DNA from: Aspidiotus rigidus
Taxonomy: Eukaryota; Arthropoda; Insecta; Hemiptera; Diaspididae
Assembly (NCBI GenBank): GCA_035079385.1
Contig: JAVHKY010000028.1
Location: 2,666,001-2,730,000, forward strand
Direction of reading: 5' to 3'
Length of the DNA: 64,000 nt
Shown here: in pieces, positions 11,120 through 23,344 of the stretch
Position numbering within the stretch: position 1 is the stretch's first letter
Layout: every line of letters starts with the position of its first letter
The notes under the pieces: model-generated
Seen by the model: the letters and a program-made list of their open reading frames with translations, nothing else
Database searches by the model: none
Told to the model about the DNA's origin: nothing
Translations under genes and position numbers: made by a program

Positions 11120-11354
11120 ATATGTATAAAACTAGACGTCACAAAGAAATTTAAGCTGGTTGACATCTCCACTGTGCCTTTATCCGCAATCAGAAGTTAT
11201 TTTGTCTTGACTGATAGCAGGATCGAGCAATTATGAAAAGACATCAATAATTATCTACCTATATTTATTTGGCTACACCAGAACATTTCCAATCTAGGGA
11301 AAGCTAAACCAAGATTCTGAAAGACGGTCGAGTGGACGTTGATTACACTTGTCA

Positions 11355-11715
11355 ACTGAACAATTAAAAATTTTTCGAAAATTGCTGAAGTGAGATAGGT
11401 TGTATCGAGAAGTATTTTTTGCGCTGATTTCAGAACCGTTTTCTGATAGGTCGCGTTTTTTTGTCATCACTTTGTCTAGTTGCCGCGCATCGTCGCGAGA
11501 CGAAGCGTTCTTTATCGAGCTTCGATCAACGATAGCAGTATCAACGCTTCGTCTCGCGCCGATGCGCGGCAACTAAACAAAGTGATAACAAGGAAACGAG
11601 ACCTCCTATCAAAAAACGGAAAACGGTTCTAAAATCAGCGCAAAAAATACTTCTAGATACAACCTATCTCATTTCAGCAATTTTCAACGAATTTTTAATT
11701 GTTGTCTAGTTTATC
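11355..11715. mobile_element. Fold-back (palindromic) element, about 360 bp
   Basis: Two arms of about 155-175 bp (11355-11509 and 11543-11715) are inverted copies of each other around a 33-bp loop. The innermost stems include gcgagacgaagcgtt and its complement; the outer arms include tgagataggttgtat and its complement. Small indels show that the arms have drifted. It is non-coding, and the short minus-strand frame across it is an artefact of the palindrome. The exact ends and target duplication are not resolved. Confidence 0.75.
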
Positions 11716-11858
11716 GGTCGACAGTCGAAGATTAACGGTCGCATGGTTCATCAGAGATGTCTAATGTTGGGCGTACTATCGTCACTGGCTGAAATCGAAA
11801 TACATACATTGTATTGGGTTAAGAAAATTTCCAAATTATTATCACGTACAAGAGAGTC

Positions 11859-12135
11859 CAGGGTGTCTACAAGTCATTAAAGTCATGAAAGTCATGAAAA
11901 AGTCATGAATTTTAGCCAGTGGTCATGAAAGTCATAAAAGTCATGAAAAAGTCATGAATTTTTGTTTATGGTCGTGAGATTCTTGCAAAATTATTCATCA
12001 TTCATTAAATAATGCAAAAAAATTACAGCGAATAAAAGTTGTTCAACAAATTAAGGAAAAAGATCATGAAAATTGTCATTAGAAAGTCATGAAAAAGTCG
12101 TGAATTTTTAAATTGTAGATTTAGTAGACACCCTG
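11859..12135. mobile_element. CAGGGTG-type TIR element 1 (277 bp), TSD GAGTC
   Basis: The ends are cagggtgtctac and its exact complement. A 5-bp target duplication, gagtc, lies at 11854-11858 and 12136-12140. Inside, the word gtcatgaaa or close variants recurs about nine times in two clusters separated by a short gap (11872-11960). It is non-coding. Three further elements with the same ends lie at 40764, 41350 and 42524. Confidence 0.85.
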
Positions 12136-12140
12136 GAGTC

Positions 12141-15100
12141 GATCACTATCTTCAGGCAAATACTTGATTGTTACCCATACTAGTTTCTCGTTCAGATCAT
12201 TTTGCATACCGATAAACGTAGCTAGGCCTACTTTGAATGCAACCAAGACGTAAACTAATCACTCGGAATAAAATAATCATTTCGCATTCCGGTCGTTCAG
12301 TATCATCTCGACTCATCCATAGGGAAGTGTCACTCGTCAATACCTAAATTATTAGTCAATGAACGCTGGCTTGTTCGAGATGAAAAATCACTTACGATTA
12401 AGGTAGATGATACGCTCGTTACTCAAGTAAAGAGTTCACGGAGTGCACAGGTAATTAGTAAAACCCATCCTCATCATCATCATAATCATCGTCCACATTC
12501 CACACTTGCCTTATTTGTGGAAGTGATTACGTACCGCCCTTCAAAAAACATCACAGTCCGAACGTCTTTTCCGCTTCATATATTTCTTTTCCAATTTATA
12601 AATAAAAGCGACGGTCAGGTGAAGACTTATAGACGCAACATCTAGTTTTTCACTCCGCTTAAATTGTGGAAGCACACCTTTTTCAAATTTTTCATGTCTC
12701 CTCCCTTCTTCAAACACTATCGTGGGTGTGAATAAATGTACTAATAGAACGGTTTATCACTTCATCGAAGTTTTTCACCACTCTATACGCAGGACTCAAT
12801 CTCGATAATTAAATAAGCCTAAAATTACTGTCTTGATTTCGCCTACTTACAATCATCCGCATCTTCTCGTTCTTTCGTTCTGTGTTTTCTTCATCTAAAA
12901 GTCTTGTGGGTAAACAACCTCATTACCATCACGTCTGGATTGTTTCAGACTCAAGGATTTATGATCAATATCATTTTTTCTTCACATCTACTTCGTTTGC
13001 AATCCTTCAGCGCTTGGTGGCAAGTATAATATTGTTATTAGTAATGAATTAATATGATAGACAACATCACACCTGATGATACGATGTATGTGAGTCGGTC
13101 GCAGTTTCTCTTATCAGCCGGTTGATCGACATAACTTCAATACCTTTTACGACTTACGCAGCCACAATAGGACAGCATTGCAAATTTTATATTTTCGAAA
13201 CATGAGCTACTGTTGAACATTCATAGAATTCATAACAATATAGACGACCTCGTATACCGGAGTTGAAAATCGTACTAATAAATAGAGTTGATTTTTGAGG
13301 AAATATGCGTAATTCGATCCGTTCTCGATGAACGTCGAATTCACTTATAGACATTCCACCCAGTTGAGAGTGAATTTTTCATTTTCTGCTTTTTCGAATT
13401 CCATAAGTTGACTGACCACGCACTGTGTATTTCTTAATTATTTATAATTCGAAAACCGCAGGAGAGATGCGAGAGAAATTTACTGCCCAAGAACATTATA
13501 TAAAAGGTATTATAAGTCTTAGGTTAGACAAAAAAAAATAAACGAGTACTTCGTGTGTCTGCACTGTCAGAACAGAAGGAATAAAAGGAAGAAGAAGGCT
13601 CGCCGTATAACGAAATAAAAATAATGAAATAAGGGAAAAGAAGGGGCAGAGAGAGTACTTCGAAAGTTAATTGGATTCTCATTAGATCTCGGAATGGTTA
13701 GACGTTTTGGAATGATAACTAAACGATAATCAGTCAAAGGTGTTTAATATATACACGCGTCGAGGAAAAAGACAAGTAATTTTAAAAAAATATATACGTA
13801 GCAGTCAATGGCCGGTAAATGTTGTCCGGATCTGACGGCTTGAAATATCAGTCAATGCACAATTCCACATTCAAATTTTTTTCTCTTAAATATATATTTT
13901 TTTGCATTCTTCATTTAAGCCTCGATTTTATAATTTACACGTAATAGAGATCTAGCTCGAATTCCATCCAAAAAAAAAAAAAAAGCGGCAAATGTCTCGT
14001 TAACACACAATATTCACACCTCGGCTTCTCATTCGTTATTGTTCTCTCTTTTTTTTCATTTTATTTCTACAAAGCACACGGATTATCGTTGCATTACGGT
14101 CATAGAACAGGTGTGAGAACTGGTAGGACGAATGTAATCATTATGAAGATGATTTATTTGGAGGTAACAGACGTGAAACTTCGACTATACGTACATATCT
14201 TCCTTTTTCTCCTTGTCTTATTTCTTCCTCCGTTCTTCAACTTATTTTCATGAAACAAAGCACTCATTCACGATTTCTTAGTGAATATTCATTTCAAATA
14301 GCTAATATAAATTCAAAACGTACAATAAGATGCCACATTTGGTTGCAGTTTACCCACCTTTTTTTTTTTTTTTTTTTTTTTTCAATTTAAGCAAACGCGT
14401 ATAACCATCAGGAAAGATTTAAACTATCGTATTTTACTCATAACCTCAAAGCGATAGTAACAAGCGCGCACCGAGAAAATAAATGGAGTTTCTGCGGATT
14501 CGTCGGTCTCACGATGCAAGGAAATTGAAATAGAAGTAATATTCTGTGAAAATATAAGCGTAAGTCGTTGAGCGACGTAAGCTTTTAGATCCAGGTATGA
14601 TTTGAAAATTATAACGTTGAAAACAAAAGATGGTATGAATCTCAAACCGTTTCTTTCGTAGATACGTCACCGACAGAATTTCTTCGCTTTTTGTGATAAT
14701 TTGTGAAGCGCAGCACATTCAGACACCCGCCTGTAATCCATTCAGTTTTACAGATACTTATCGGAAAGTTATCCCTAAAAAGTTCTCTTGAAATTTTTCA
14801 CCTTCCAACTACCTCTAAAATACACTGATCATTTTTTTTTTTTTTTGTTCGTCAAACATGCACTAAAATGTACTGCTTTAAATGTAACATACCCAACTTA
14901 GAACTTGCCAAGTTCCAATCGATCTTGATTATTGATTGTATGCTAGCCTGCTTCCGCTCGTTCCTCCCTATTCTTATAGTCTAGTACAAGTTTAGTATAC
15001 ATATTTATTAATGATTTAAAGGCTCTACGTCTTTTTAACGGCATACATTTAATCGCACGCCTCAAAAAACGAAATTGCCCGCCTATCGATAACACGCCAA

Positions 15101-15440
15101 GGAAACAAAATTGACACGCCTATGTAATGTATTACACGGATAAAAATGAAGTATGTAGTGAACACATCTTGATACAAGTTGTGCGCACAAAATCAAAACA
15201 CTAAAAATCCATTGAAGAGAACAAATCCACCGCCATGTAAGTAGTGCACACATTCCCATATAGTGCACACATAAGAACATGCAGAACAATGTGCAATCTA
15301 CATTTAATTCATTCAACTATAAGTAAGTAAACCTGATACAGGAAGAAGAAACAGGAAAGAAGACAATGGAATGCTTTGATTACTTACAAGTCAGCATAGG
15401 CCTCGAGGCAGCATTCCAAGTGAAGATTTTTTCCCCCCGC
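12141..15440. other. 3.3 kb without recognisable gene
   Basis: I see only A+T-rich unique-looking sequence with homopolymer runs: A-run near 13970, T-run at 14360-14382, T-run near 14830. Part of 15083-15316 shows several tgcacacat-like words. Nothing here matches other parts of the window. Confidence 0.45.
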
Positions 15441-15859
15441 CTACCACTTGACATGTGCAGCGTGAAAAGCTTCCTGAAGATCGAAAGAAAGCTCCAAATA
15501 GGCCTCAAGGTTAGACTCCATCAAGAACCTTGATTGCCAAAAAGGGCCTGCGAAAAGGAAGAGTGGAATTGGCAAATGACGGGAAGGATCAGAAGTACGA
15601 ATATTGTCAAACAGCGAACTGTTGAATACAAGACAGTCCATAATGAAACGTCCGCGGCTATTGCATTGATCCATATAACTACCGCGCATCCCCTTGGCAT
15701 CATACTTCTGCCAATCATCTTATTTTGACGACGACCCGCAGTATTCGACGAACCAGTGAAGATCTCACGACAATGCTCGAAATCCAATGCATTAATCAAC
15801 TGGCTCGACTGACTCCTCCGGGGTGGAACAATTGGGAAAACACCTCCATCAACAGTCAT
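15441..15859 (-). pseudogene. Unrecognised coding-like block X, copy 1
   Basis: On the minus strand a peptide can be followed through two frames: SQLINALDFEHCREIFTGSS, then GRRQNKMI, then MRGSYMDQCNSRGRFIMD and SRHLPIPLFLFAGPFWQS. The same peptide appears with few changes in copy 2 (17409-17700), where the first three parts lie in one frame. That suggests a decayed protein rather than chance. I do not recognise the family. The frameshift between 15689 and 15740 breaks it here. Confidence 0.45.
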
Positions 15860-16061
15860 ACCTCACTCATAGAGAGTTTGAGGTTTATTAAGGGGAGGCA
15901 GTCTCTACTGTCAAGCCCATCCTGGCTGGAGTTCCTCACAATAAATGCAGCAAAATTTTTTTCTTTTGAAATACGGGTCATGTGCTAGTCCTGGCGTGCA
16001 TTTATGGCATTCGTCATGGTTTCAACGTCGTGTCAGTTTTTTTCCATGGCGGGAGGGGAAC
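15860..16061. other. Spacer between block X and the 1.35-kb repeat
   Basis: About 200 bp with no reading frame or repeat that I recognise. Confidence 0.4.
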
Positions 16062-17408
16062 TGGCGGTTAATATAATTTTATGAGGCGTGCACTTATATA
16101 TTCCCCTAATTATTATCGAAAACGAGCTTCTGTATTTCACGCTAATGAGTTTCTTGGACAGTTCTGACCTCGTTCCAGGCCATACACTCCACAGTACTCA
16201 TGGACCACAAAAAGGTTTGTGATGAGTCTTAGAGTATCAGTGCCAGATTTATCTTTTCGATCAGTGGCTTAGCCAGAAATTTTTTGAGGGGGATTATGAA
16301 CGAAATTTCATACAATGCTTCATCCTTTCCTTTGATCTTGGTGGTATTTTTCAGTTTAGGAGGATCCGGACCCTCCTCACCGTCATCTCCTTTCTTTTTG
16401 CTGAGCCTTTGTCGTCGATGAATATCTCCTTAAACCGTCATTCATTTCTCATTTGCGACCCTGATGAATAGTAATTTCGGAAGTCGTTCCAAAAAGACTG
16501 AATATGAAAAGATAATTCCTTTTTGTGGTAAGCTCGTGATCTTCGATTCTGGGCAAACCAAGAAGAGAGCCTCCAATCAACAGGTGAGCTGATTTGAGTA
16601 CATTGTCTTCTTCTTCAACCTAATTACGGCCCGAGGGACGCGTGTTCATAATAGCTGCACTTGTAGTTTATTACTACAGAGTTAGGATTTGCAGTAAAAA
16701 TTTTAAAAATTCAATAAAAACATGCAATAAAAATCAAAAAAACGACGGCTTCTTTAACGATGTTAAACGAGGAACACCTGTTCTATGGATTGAAACATGA
16801 TCGATATGACCAGCATTGGAATCGCCGCCCCTTCAAGTAACTGGACATGCAATACTTCATACACCAATTGGCCTAACCCCTTCAATAAACGAGATATACA
16901 ATGCTCCAAACACTATAAGTTCCCCTTCTATACGGCTCGCGAGTCGAAATTTTCTCAAGTTCTCCTCCTATATTGTATATAGTTTGAGTGTGAAAATTTT
17001 CCCAAGTCCTAGCCCGAGAGTCTACATTTTAACAGGGAACCTGTTCTATCATTCTGTGTTTTTCTTTTTAAATTTGCCATGCGCCTTCCGGCCAAAAATG
17101 TCGACTCTCGGGCTATATATGATAGGAGGGGCACAGGGAAAAATCGATTCACGACCCTTAATATATGATAGAAGGGAACTTATGATATTTGAAGCATTGC
17201 ACATTTGGCTCAGTGAAGGGCTGAACCAATTGGTGTACCCAGCATTGCATATCTAGTTACTTGAAGGGGCTATCCTAATGTGGGTCATATCATGTACTAC
17301 TTTTCAACTTATAAAACAGATTCCCTGCGTTCCTTGTTTGCCATCGTCAAGGAAGCTGTCGTTTTTTCTAACTTTTCGGTCGAACGGCGCACTGTGCGCG
17401 GCAAATTT
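16062..17408. repeat. 1.35-kb dispersed direct repeat, right copy
   Basis: Near-identical to 1-1348 in the same orientation. At its right end it joins directly to a second copy of block X, so this repeat copy sits between two X copies in direct orientation. Confidence 0.85.
16827..17270. mobile_element. 444-bp fold-back element, copy 2
   Basis: Same ends (gccccttcaagtaact and complement) and same length as the copy at 763-1206. It lies at the same position inside the 1.35-kb repeat, so it was already present when that repeat was duplicated. Confidence 0.65.
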
Positions 17409-17700
17409 CGAAAAGGAAGAGTGGAATTGGCAAATGACGGGAAGGATCAGAAGTACGAATATTGTCAAACAGCGAACTGTTGAATACAAGTCCATAATGA
17501 AACGTCCGCGGCTATTGCACTGATCCATATAACTACCGCGCATCCCCTTGGCATCATACTTCAGCCGAATCATCTTATTTTGACGACGTACCGCAGTATT
17601 TGTCGAACCAGAGAAGATCTCACGACAATGCTCGAAATCCAATGCATTAACCAACTGACTCGACTGACTCCTCCGGGGTTGAACAACTGGGAAAACACCT
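17409..17700 (-). pseudogene. Unrecognised coding-like block X, copy 2
   Basis: Direct-repeat copy of 15552-15845 on the DNA level. The minus-strand frame reads VNALDFEHCREIFSGSTNTA, then VRRQNKMIRLKYDAKGMRGS and YMDQCNSRGRFIMD without a break, and diverges after a small deletion relative to copy 1. The family is not recognised; no catalytic motif is visible. Confidence 0.45.
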
Positions 17701-17924
17701 ATGCTAGGACTGGGGAACTCGAACTAAGCGCTTTCAGACTGTGTGCTGTCCTCCTTAAATCCCTCAAACTCAAGGAATTCGAGGGGTAAGAGTGGAACCG
17801 ACTGGAACAGGGGCATAACGAAAAAAGGCTTTCTTGCGGTCTTTTTTCTGTCCTCCTCCCTCCGTCCTGCTGATTTCTTCCTGGATGTGTGTGCCCTCTC
17901 GGCCTCCAGTCCTATAAACTGGCT

Positions 17925-18020
17925 CGTATACGGGTCGTAGTATCCAACTCAAAATTGAAGAACATCTGAAAGCCTACGAGAAGACTGTCACCGAGTACTT
18001 ATTAGATTCGCGCAACAGCG
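17925..18020 (+). pseudogene. PLE GIY-YIG endonuclease scrap (copy H)
   Basis: The plus strand reads YTGRSIQLKIEEHLKAYEKT, which lines up with YIGETGRQLKIRIDEHRKAW of the endonuclease in the 7.7-kb copy. An in-frame stop lies just upstream and the rest of the element is missing. Confidence 0.5.
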
Positions 18021-18997
18021 CTGTTCGTGTCCAAGATTAGGCTTTTAATTCATATTGTTATCAAATGAAGCTTATGTACAAAGTTGAAGAACTGGCGGTT
18101 TTGCGGCGTCTCTTCGTGAGCACGTCACCCTCTTAAACTGTACTTCTTTCTTCGTTTTCAAGTCGTTAATTTCTTTCATCCATAAAACTAAGTTCTTTTC
18201 CTTACTTACTGTCTGTCTATCTTCCTCCCTCCATCTGCTCCTGTTTACCACTTTTTCAGGCGCTTCATCGCTTCGAAGTTTTTCATCAGTTTGCCTGTCA
18301 GTGGTAATGCCGTGACAAATCCAAACGTACGCAATTCCGCTTTCGTTACATCTTCACGTGCTTTTATGTAACCTGAAGCGAGTGAAGGGCAGCAGTTTAT
18401 TTAAATTCAGATTCCTAGAGCAAATAGAGGGTAGCGTTTCTCTTCAGTTCTAATTCCAGTTAAGTGCCAAAACGTTTCATTTTTAACGCCGAATATCCCG
18501 GCTCTGATTATCATTTTTCAATGGTTCTTTTTTGATTCCGGTCATTATCTTCGGATAAATGTCCAAGAACTTTGATATTTTCGACCATTGCATTTAAGTT
18601 CATCTTCAAAAAATGTCCGCGTTCAATTTTGATGAAGCCATCAACTTTCAACGTCATCAACCCAAAATAGGCTCGATTGCATTGAAGAATTTGTCTGGGT
18701 TGGATTATAGGAATTTTTCTAGGTTACATCAAATTCAGAGAGAGAATCTAGATTGTTGAACATAATCATGAATATTCAGTCTTATTGCTCGGCTCGCGTA
18801 ACTCAAGCCTCCCCCAGAGAAATTTTCTTTCACAAAGGATAAAATCGCTTTCATTAAGCCCCTTCTCCAGTGACTTGTTTGTACATCGAAGCTTTCCTGT
18901 TGAAACCTGATATGTCTACTTGTGTAAATATGAGAGAAACAGAATTACGAGGTTTGCCGGCTTCCCGCTGACATTGCAATGGCCTTTAAATTTTTGA
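18021..18997. other. No gene or repeat recognised
   Basis: About 1 kb of A+T-rich sequence; nothing supportable. Confidence 0.4.
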
Positions 18998-19123
18998 CAT
19001 GTTCCATGTCTTTTCTCTCGCCGGACCCCGATTTTGAAACTCGCGAGTACACCCCCCCTCCCCCCCCCCCCGTTAAGAGAAATCTCTACCCCGTGGGTGA
19101 TTCAGAAATTCGCGAGTACACCT

Positions 19124-19250
19124 CGCGTAATAATAATAATTAATAATAAATAAATAAATAAATAAATGAATAAATAAATAAATAAATAAATAAATAATAT
19201 TAAATAATTAAATAATTAAATAAATAAATGATTAATATAATTAATAATTA
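19124..19250. repeat. AAT/AAAT microsatellite
   Basis: Imperfect runs of aataat and aaataaat with occasional g, inside the composite repeat. A second similar run lies at 19372-19498. Confidence 0.85.
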
Positions 19251-19381
19251 GAAAATTTTCCAAGTCCCTCTTCCTATCATATATAGCTGGATAGTCGAAA
19301 TTTTTTCAAGTCCCCTAGACTTGAATTGTCTCATACCATTCCAATACAACAGCGAGACAGGGGGCGAACTCGTAATAATTA

Positions 19382-19420
<39 letters not shown>

Positions 19421-19570
19421 ATAGATAAATAAATAATATTAAATAATTAAATAAATAAATAAATAAATAATTAAATAATTAATATAATTAATAATTCGAA
19501 AATCTCTACCCCGTGGGTGATTCAGAAATTCGCGAGTACACCCCGCGTAATAATAATAAATAAATAAATA

Positions 19571-19823
19571 ATTGTGATGCGCTCCGAGAAAAGGGACCAT
19601 AAGTCGGCAAACGAACTTTTTTTGGGGCTATCTGTATGTCCGAATAAAAGAATCGTTTTTATATCTTGAGATGGAAATGGATGGGGCAAATTCAAACCTT
19701 TCATCATTAAATTTAGTTGAAAAGTATTTTTTCCTTGCGTCACCAGGTGAACATAATCTATGAAAAAAAAAAATGGTGTTTTTTTGCCGACTTATGGTCC
19801 CTTTTCTCGGAGCGCATCACAAT
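19571..19823. mobile_element. 253-bp MITE with perfect 41-bp inverted ends, TA duplication
   Basis: The first 41 bases (starting attgtgatgcgctccgagaa) are exactly the reverse complement of the last 41. The element is flanked by TA on both sides (19569-19570 and 19824-19825), as expected for Tc1/mariner-related MITEs. The interior is non-coding and A+T-rich. The perfect ends point to recent movement. Confidence 0.85.
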
Positions 19824-20263
19824 TAATTAATTAATTAATAATTAAATAATTAAATAATTAATATAATTAATAATTAGAAAATTTTCCAAGTCCCTCTTCC
19901 TATCATATATGGCTGGATAGTCGAAATTTTTCCAAGTCCCCTAGACTTGAATTGTCTCATACCATTCCAATACAACAGCGAGACAGGGGGCGAACGAGCG
20001 GAGCGAGTTCGCGTTACCTCATATTTCTCATAGAAGACTTATACGACGCCAAGATAGGTAAAGGGGTAAACGAATAATATCTCACGAACACTTGACCTAG
20101 TAGAAGCCTAGACTGAAATATTTCAAGATGACTGATAAAATATAAAAGACATGGAACATGATTTTCATTTATTTGGCTATGCCAGAAAATTTTTGATCAT
20201 TCAATTTCTTACATCTTTATTTTTTTATTTATTTTTTTTATTTTATTTATTGTACACTAAATA

Positions 20264-20398
20264 TCAAGGTATGCCAACAAACTTCTGACTTTTAAAATGA
20301 TACTTTTCTTAATTAAATATTAATTTTTGCAAACAACTACGAAAATTCCAAAATTACGATATTAGTTTGGAGGGAGGGAGGGGGGGGGGCAGTTCGAT
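20264..20398. repeat. Fragment related to interior of CAGGGTG elements
   Basis: The stretch with caacaaacttctgactttt through attagtttggag and a G-run matches the interior of the elements at 40764 and 42524 at roughly 80-90 per cent by eye. No CAGGGTG ends are present here. Confidence 0.6.
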
Positions 20399-22849
20399 AT
20401 TTTTTCTATATCTTTTTCCCAAAAAATTGGTATCTGTCTGTCGTTTCAAATTTCATTAAAGCATGTCATCTTCCATACAGGGTAATTTTCGATAACTCTA
20501 CTGACCTCTCGCCCTGTCTTCCCATCTCAACCGATCAATATCTAAAAAATATTCCCGATTCTGCATTCTTCATAGTTCGTCTTCGCGAAAAATTATTCGA
20601 GCTGTCAGCTACGTTAGACTGGACCCGATCCAATCTGTGTTTGATTTTCATTCATCGTTTTCGTGTGATCGAAATCATTTCAAGAGTTCATTGTGCTCCT
20701 GTTGGGATTACTGATCATGTTTTCGAGCCTCATTCATAATTATTCAATCACGAACGTCCGTCCATTCATGAATTGGTCAAGTTCTGAATTACACGCGACA
20801 TATTGGCAGTGAATTATTTTCCCGACAAATTAGACGTTGTCAACAAACTTCAAGATATACCATCCATCTTTGTCGTAGGTCCTGAAAGATGAGATTTTAC
20901 TGAACAACTTTCTTTGAATGATCACTTTAGTCAGCTAATTGTGTCATTCTGGTATGCGGAATGTGAATTTCATTCAAAAGTTGTATCATTTTCCGGGTTG
21001 GCGTTTACATTCGAATTCCGGATCACAGCTGGCCCCACACCCTGCGAGTACGTCATTTGTCTCTAGACCTGTTCAAATAATGCAGCAGTAAACTGCGTAC
21101 ATCTAATTAACGGCCGAGTTTTAGGTGAAAAAAATTCAACTCAGTCCATCTTTTCTTCACCACCGATCGTGATGCTAATCAACGCAACCTGGAGAGAACG
21201 CGATAAGATCAAATTTGACGTTTACTGTATTACTTACTTCCGAAATTTATTATTCTTCATCTGCTGTCTTCGTTTATTATTATATACCTATGTCGTCTAA
21301 AAGGAAATTTCACATCGAATTATCTCGTTCTTAATATTCATTTAGGTTTTTTTACTCGCTAAAAGTAGTTTTATGATGATTAGAATTTTTTGAATAATAG
21401 TCTGGATATCCCTAATATAGAAAAATTAAATATCGCAATTTTTGTTTCTCGGGAAAAATTACAATAAATCAGTTTCCCTTCTCGACCTGTGTCATTCTAA
21501 TTACTCGGCGTACTTTTAGCAAGTTTCACTTATTCGGATGATTTATTTTTTTAACGCGCAAATTTTCAATTTTGTAGAAGAAAAAAAAACAGAGTACTTA
21601 TCGAGAATGCTCGTAGACACGGTGATAGTGTACGAAATTTGTTTTTTTGATAATATCAATTTAATAAAATTAGAAGTACGGCGCGATTATTTATTAGAAC
21701 TATTAAAAGTTATGGATATTCGATGATGATTATGATTTACTGGGCGTCCAGGCGTCTAATAACCGCCAAGATTATTTATAACGCTTGTTAATAATTTTTA
21801 CGAGACTCGTTTTTCTTTCCTCTACTGCTGCTTGTTTCGGGTATGAGTTACGAATTTTACGTGTGATTTTGTACTAATTTATGTCGTAACGGGTGCATAC
21901 AATTTGACTTTTACAACTGTGTTCTTCGTGTTTGTGTATCAGATTAAAAAAGGAACTCCTGTACAGTATATAACGGTTATTCAAATTAGTGGGTCGATTA
22001 TATGTTTCGGAGGATGAAGGTAAATAGTCGTTAAGTAATCGTTTGTCGGAAACGAATTGCGATTGTTCGTGGTTGACTGATGACAAAATATATTCGTAAA
22101 ACACACTTTGTATTCGACAATCACCGTAGAAGGCTGATACGAGGATGAAATTGGAGGCCAGATTCGTATATTACTGAAAGAAATTCACAGTCCGAAATGA
22201 AGGGTAGTAAACGTCACGGAGACTTCTTCGATTTGATAATTTATCCCTTTCTTCAAAGTTTTCCATGAGCACAGAAGCGCACAGTCTCGTATGCTCTGAG
22301 CGAGACCAGAAAACTAGAATGATGAATGCCTCATCGACTCGAAAACGTCGTATTATAACTCTGTTTGTATTGCGGCATAATTGGTACGTAAATTAGCATG
22401 AAATTATGATGGGTTTTAGCTCACGATCCGATAACTATGCAGTCATCAAATATTTGGGAATTTGAGTGCGCGAGATAATTACCATGAAGAAGTAGGATAA
22501 GTCGCAGCGTGATATAGAAATTTATATCGAAATACTCGCGCGATGTGTCACTTATTAATGAAATCGTTTATTTTGCTTAATTTGAATGCATTACGATAAG
22601 CCTATACTGTCACTTTTTGTCCCAGTTTGTTTGACTTCTTGTTTATTCGCCTGTAACTTACGTCTTCATTCGCTTAATATAGGATGTCGTTTTACTGCAT
22701 TTGATAGAAAATATTATGAATGAAATGAAATACACGGTATCGATTTCTCAGGAGCTGGTTGTAGGAATGAGAATGAATATTTTAACATTTTTGAATGTCC
22801 CTATCGGCAAATCCGCGAGGCCAAGTTGCCCCCGTCCCGTCGATGGACT
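20399..22849. other. 2.4 kb without recognisable gene
   Basis: Unique-looking A+T-rich DNA. Nothing here matches the element families seen elsewhere in the window. Confidence 0.45.
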
Positions 22850-23020
22850 TAGAATCCTCGAGCCCTTAACCTGATCCAAAAATCTAAGAGGTCGAGTTCG
22901 AATTCCCTAGTCTTATAGCGTACAGTATATTAGACTGTACTAATAGTAAACTGTGCCTAAACTAGCCCTAATTGGATTATAATTGCTTTAAAGTAGGCCT
23001 ACTTTGGCTTTTTGATTTTG
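22850..23020. repeat. Diverged repeat, left of PLE E
   Basis: Contains gtcgagttcgaattccc followed by gcgtacagtatattag. A diverged relative lies at about 26730-26830 (gagttcgagtttgagtttcc followed by agcatacagtatacc), on the other side of the PLE, in the same orientation. Confidence 0.4.
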
Positions 23021-23089
23021 GTACAGATGACTTTGTGGTACACTATGACAGATGAGTAGATTTACACCAAGTTACTCAACCACACGAAA

Positions 23090-23125
23090 TTTATTTAGTT
23101 CGCACGGCCATCATCAGCGAAAACA
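23090..23125 (-). ncRNA. Hammerhead-ribozyme-like core 3' of PLE E
   Basis: On the minus strand the sequence reads gCTGATGAtggccgtgcGAAc: the conserved CTGATGA box, a short stem-sized spacer and GAA. It lies about 230 bp beyond the end of the PLE coding region. PLEs of many animals carry hammerhead ribozymes in their terminal repeats. The fourth base of the GAAA box is changed here, so this is probably decayed. Confidence 0.3.
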
Positions 23126-23344
23126 ATGAACAAACTGAACAAGAAGTGAACGATTAGTCGAAAGGGAAAAATTAATATAAACAAGGAAAAGTATGGATTG
23201 ACAAGGAAGATGAATCACACGCACATCAAGCGACGCTCTTAAATCAAAGTAACTCCTCTTTGACATCAAGACGCCCAGGAGCATTTAGGTGTGAATTGTC
23301 AGGGAGAGGCTCCACATACGACTCTTTGTTCACATCCTCTTGAG

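Larger units (their letters stand above)
18998..20160. mobile_element. Composite repeat with inverted ends and internal duplication
   Basis: A 17-bp word, catgttccatgtctttt, at 18998-19014 is exactly inverted at 20144-20160. Between them two modules occur twice in the same orientation: one near 19080-19140 and 19500-19560 (containing attcgcgagtacacc), the other at 19241-19369 and 19866-19994 (containing cctatcatatat and ccattccaatacaac). The gaps are filled with AAAT and AAT microsatellite. The second unit carries an inserted MITE. No protein is encoded, and the class is not recognised. Confidence 0.6.

Noticed and set aside
19571..19823. Coding frame at 19522-19743 as a small gene
   Set aside because: It overlaps the MITE end and lacks any motif; the MITE explains the sequence.
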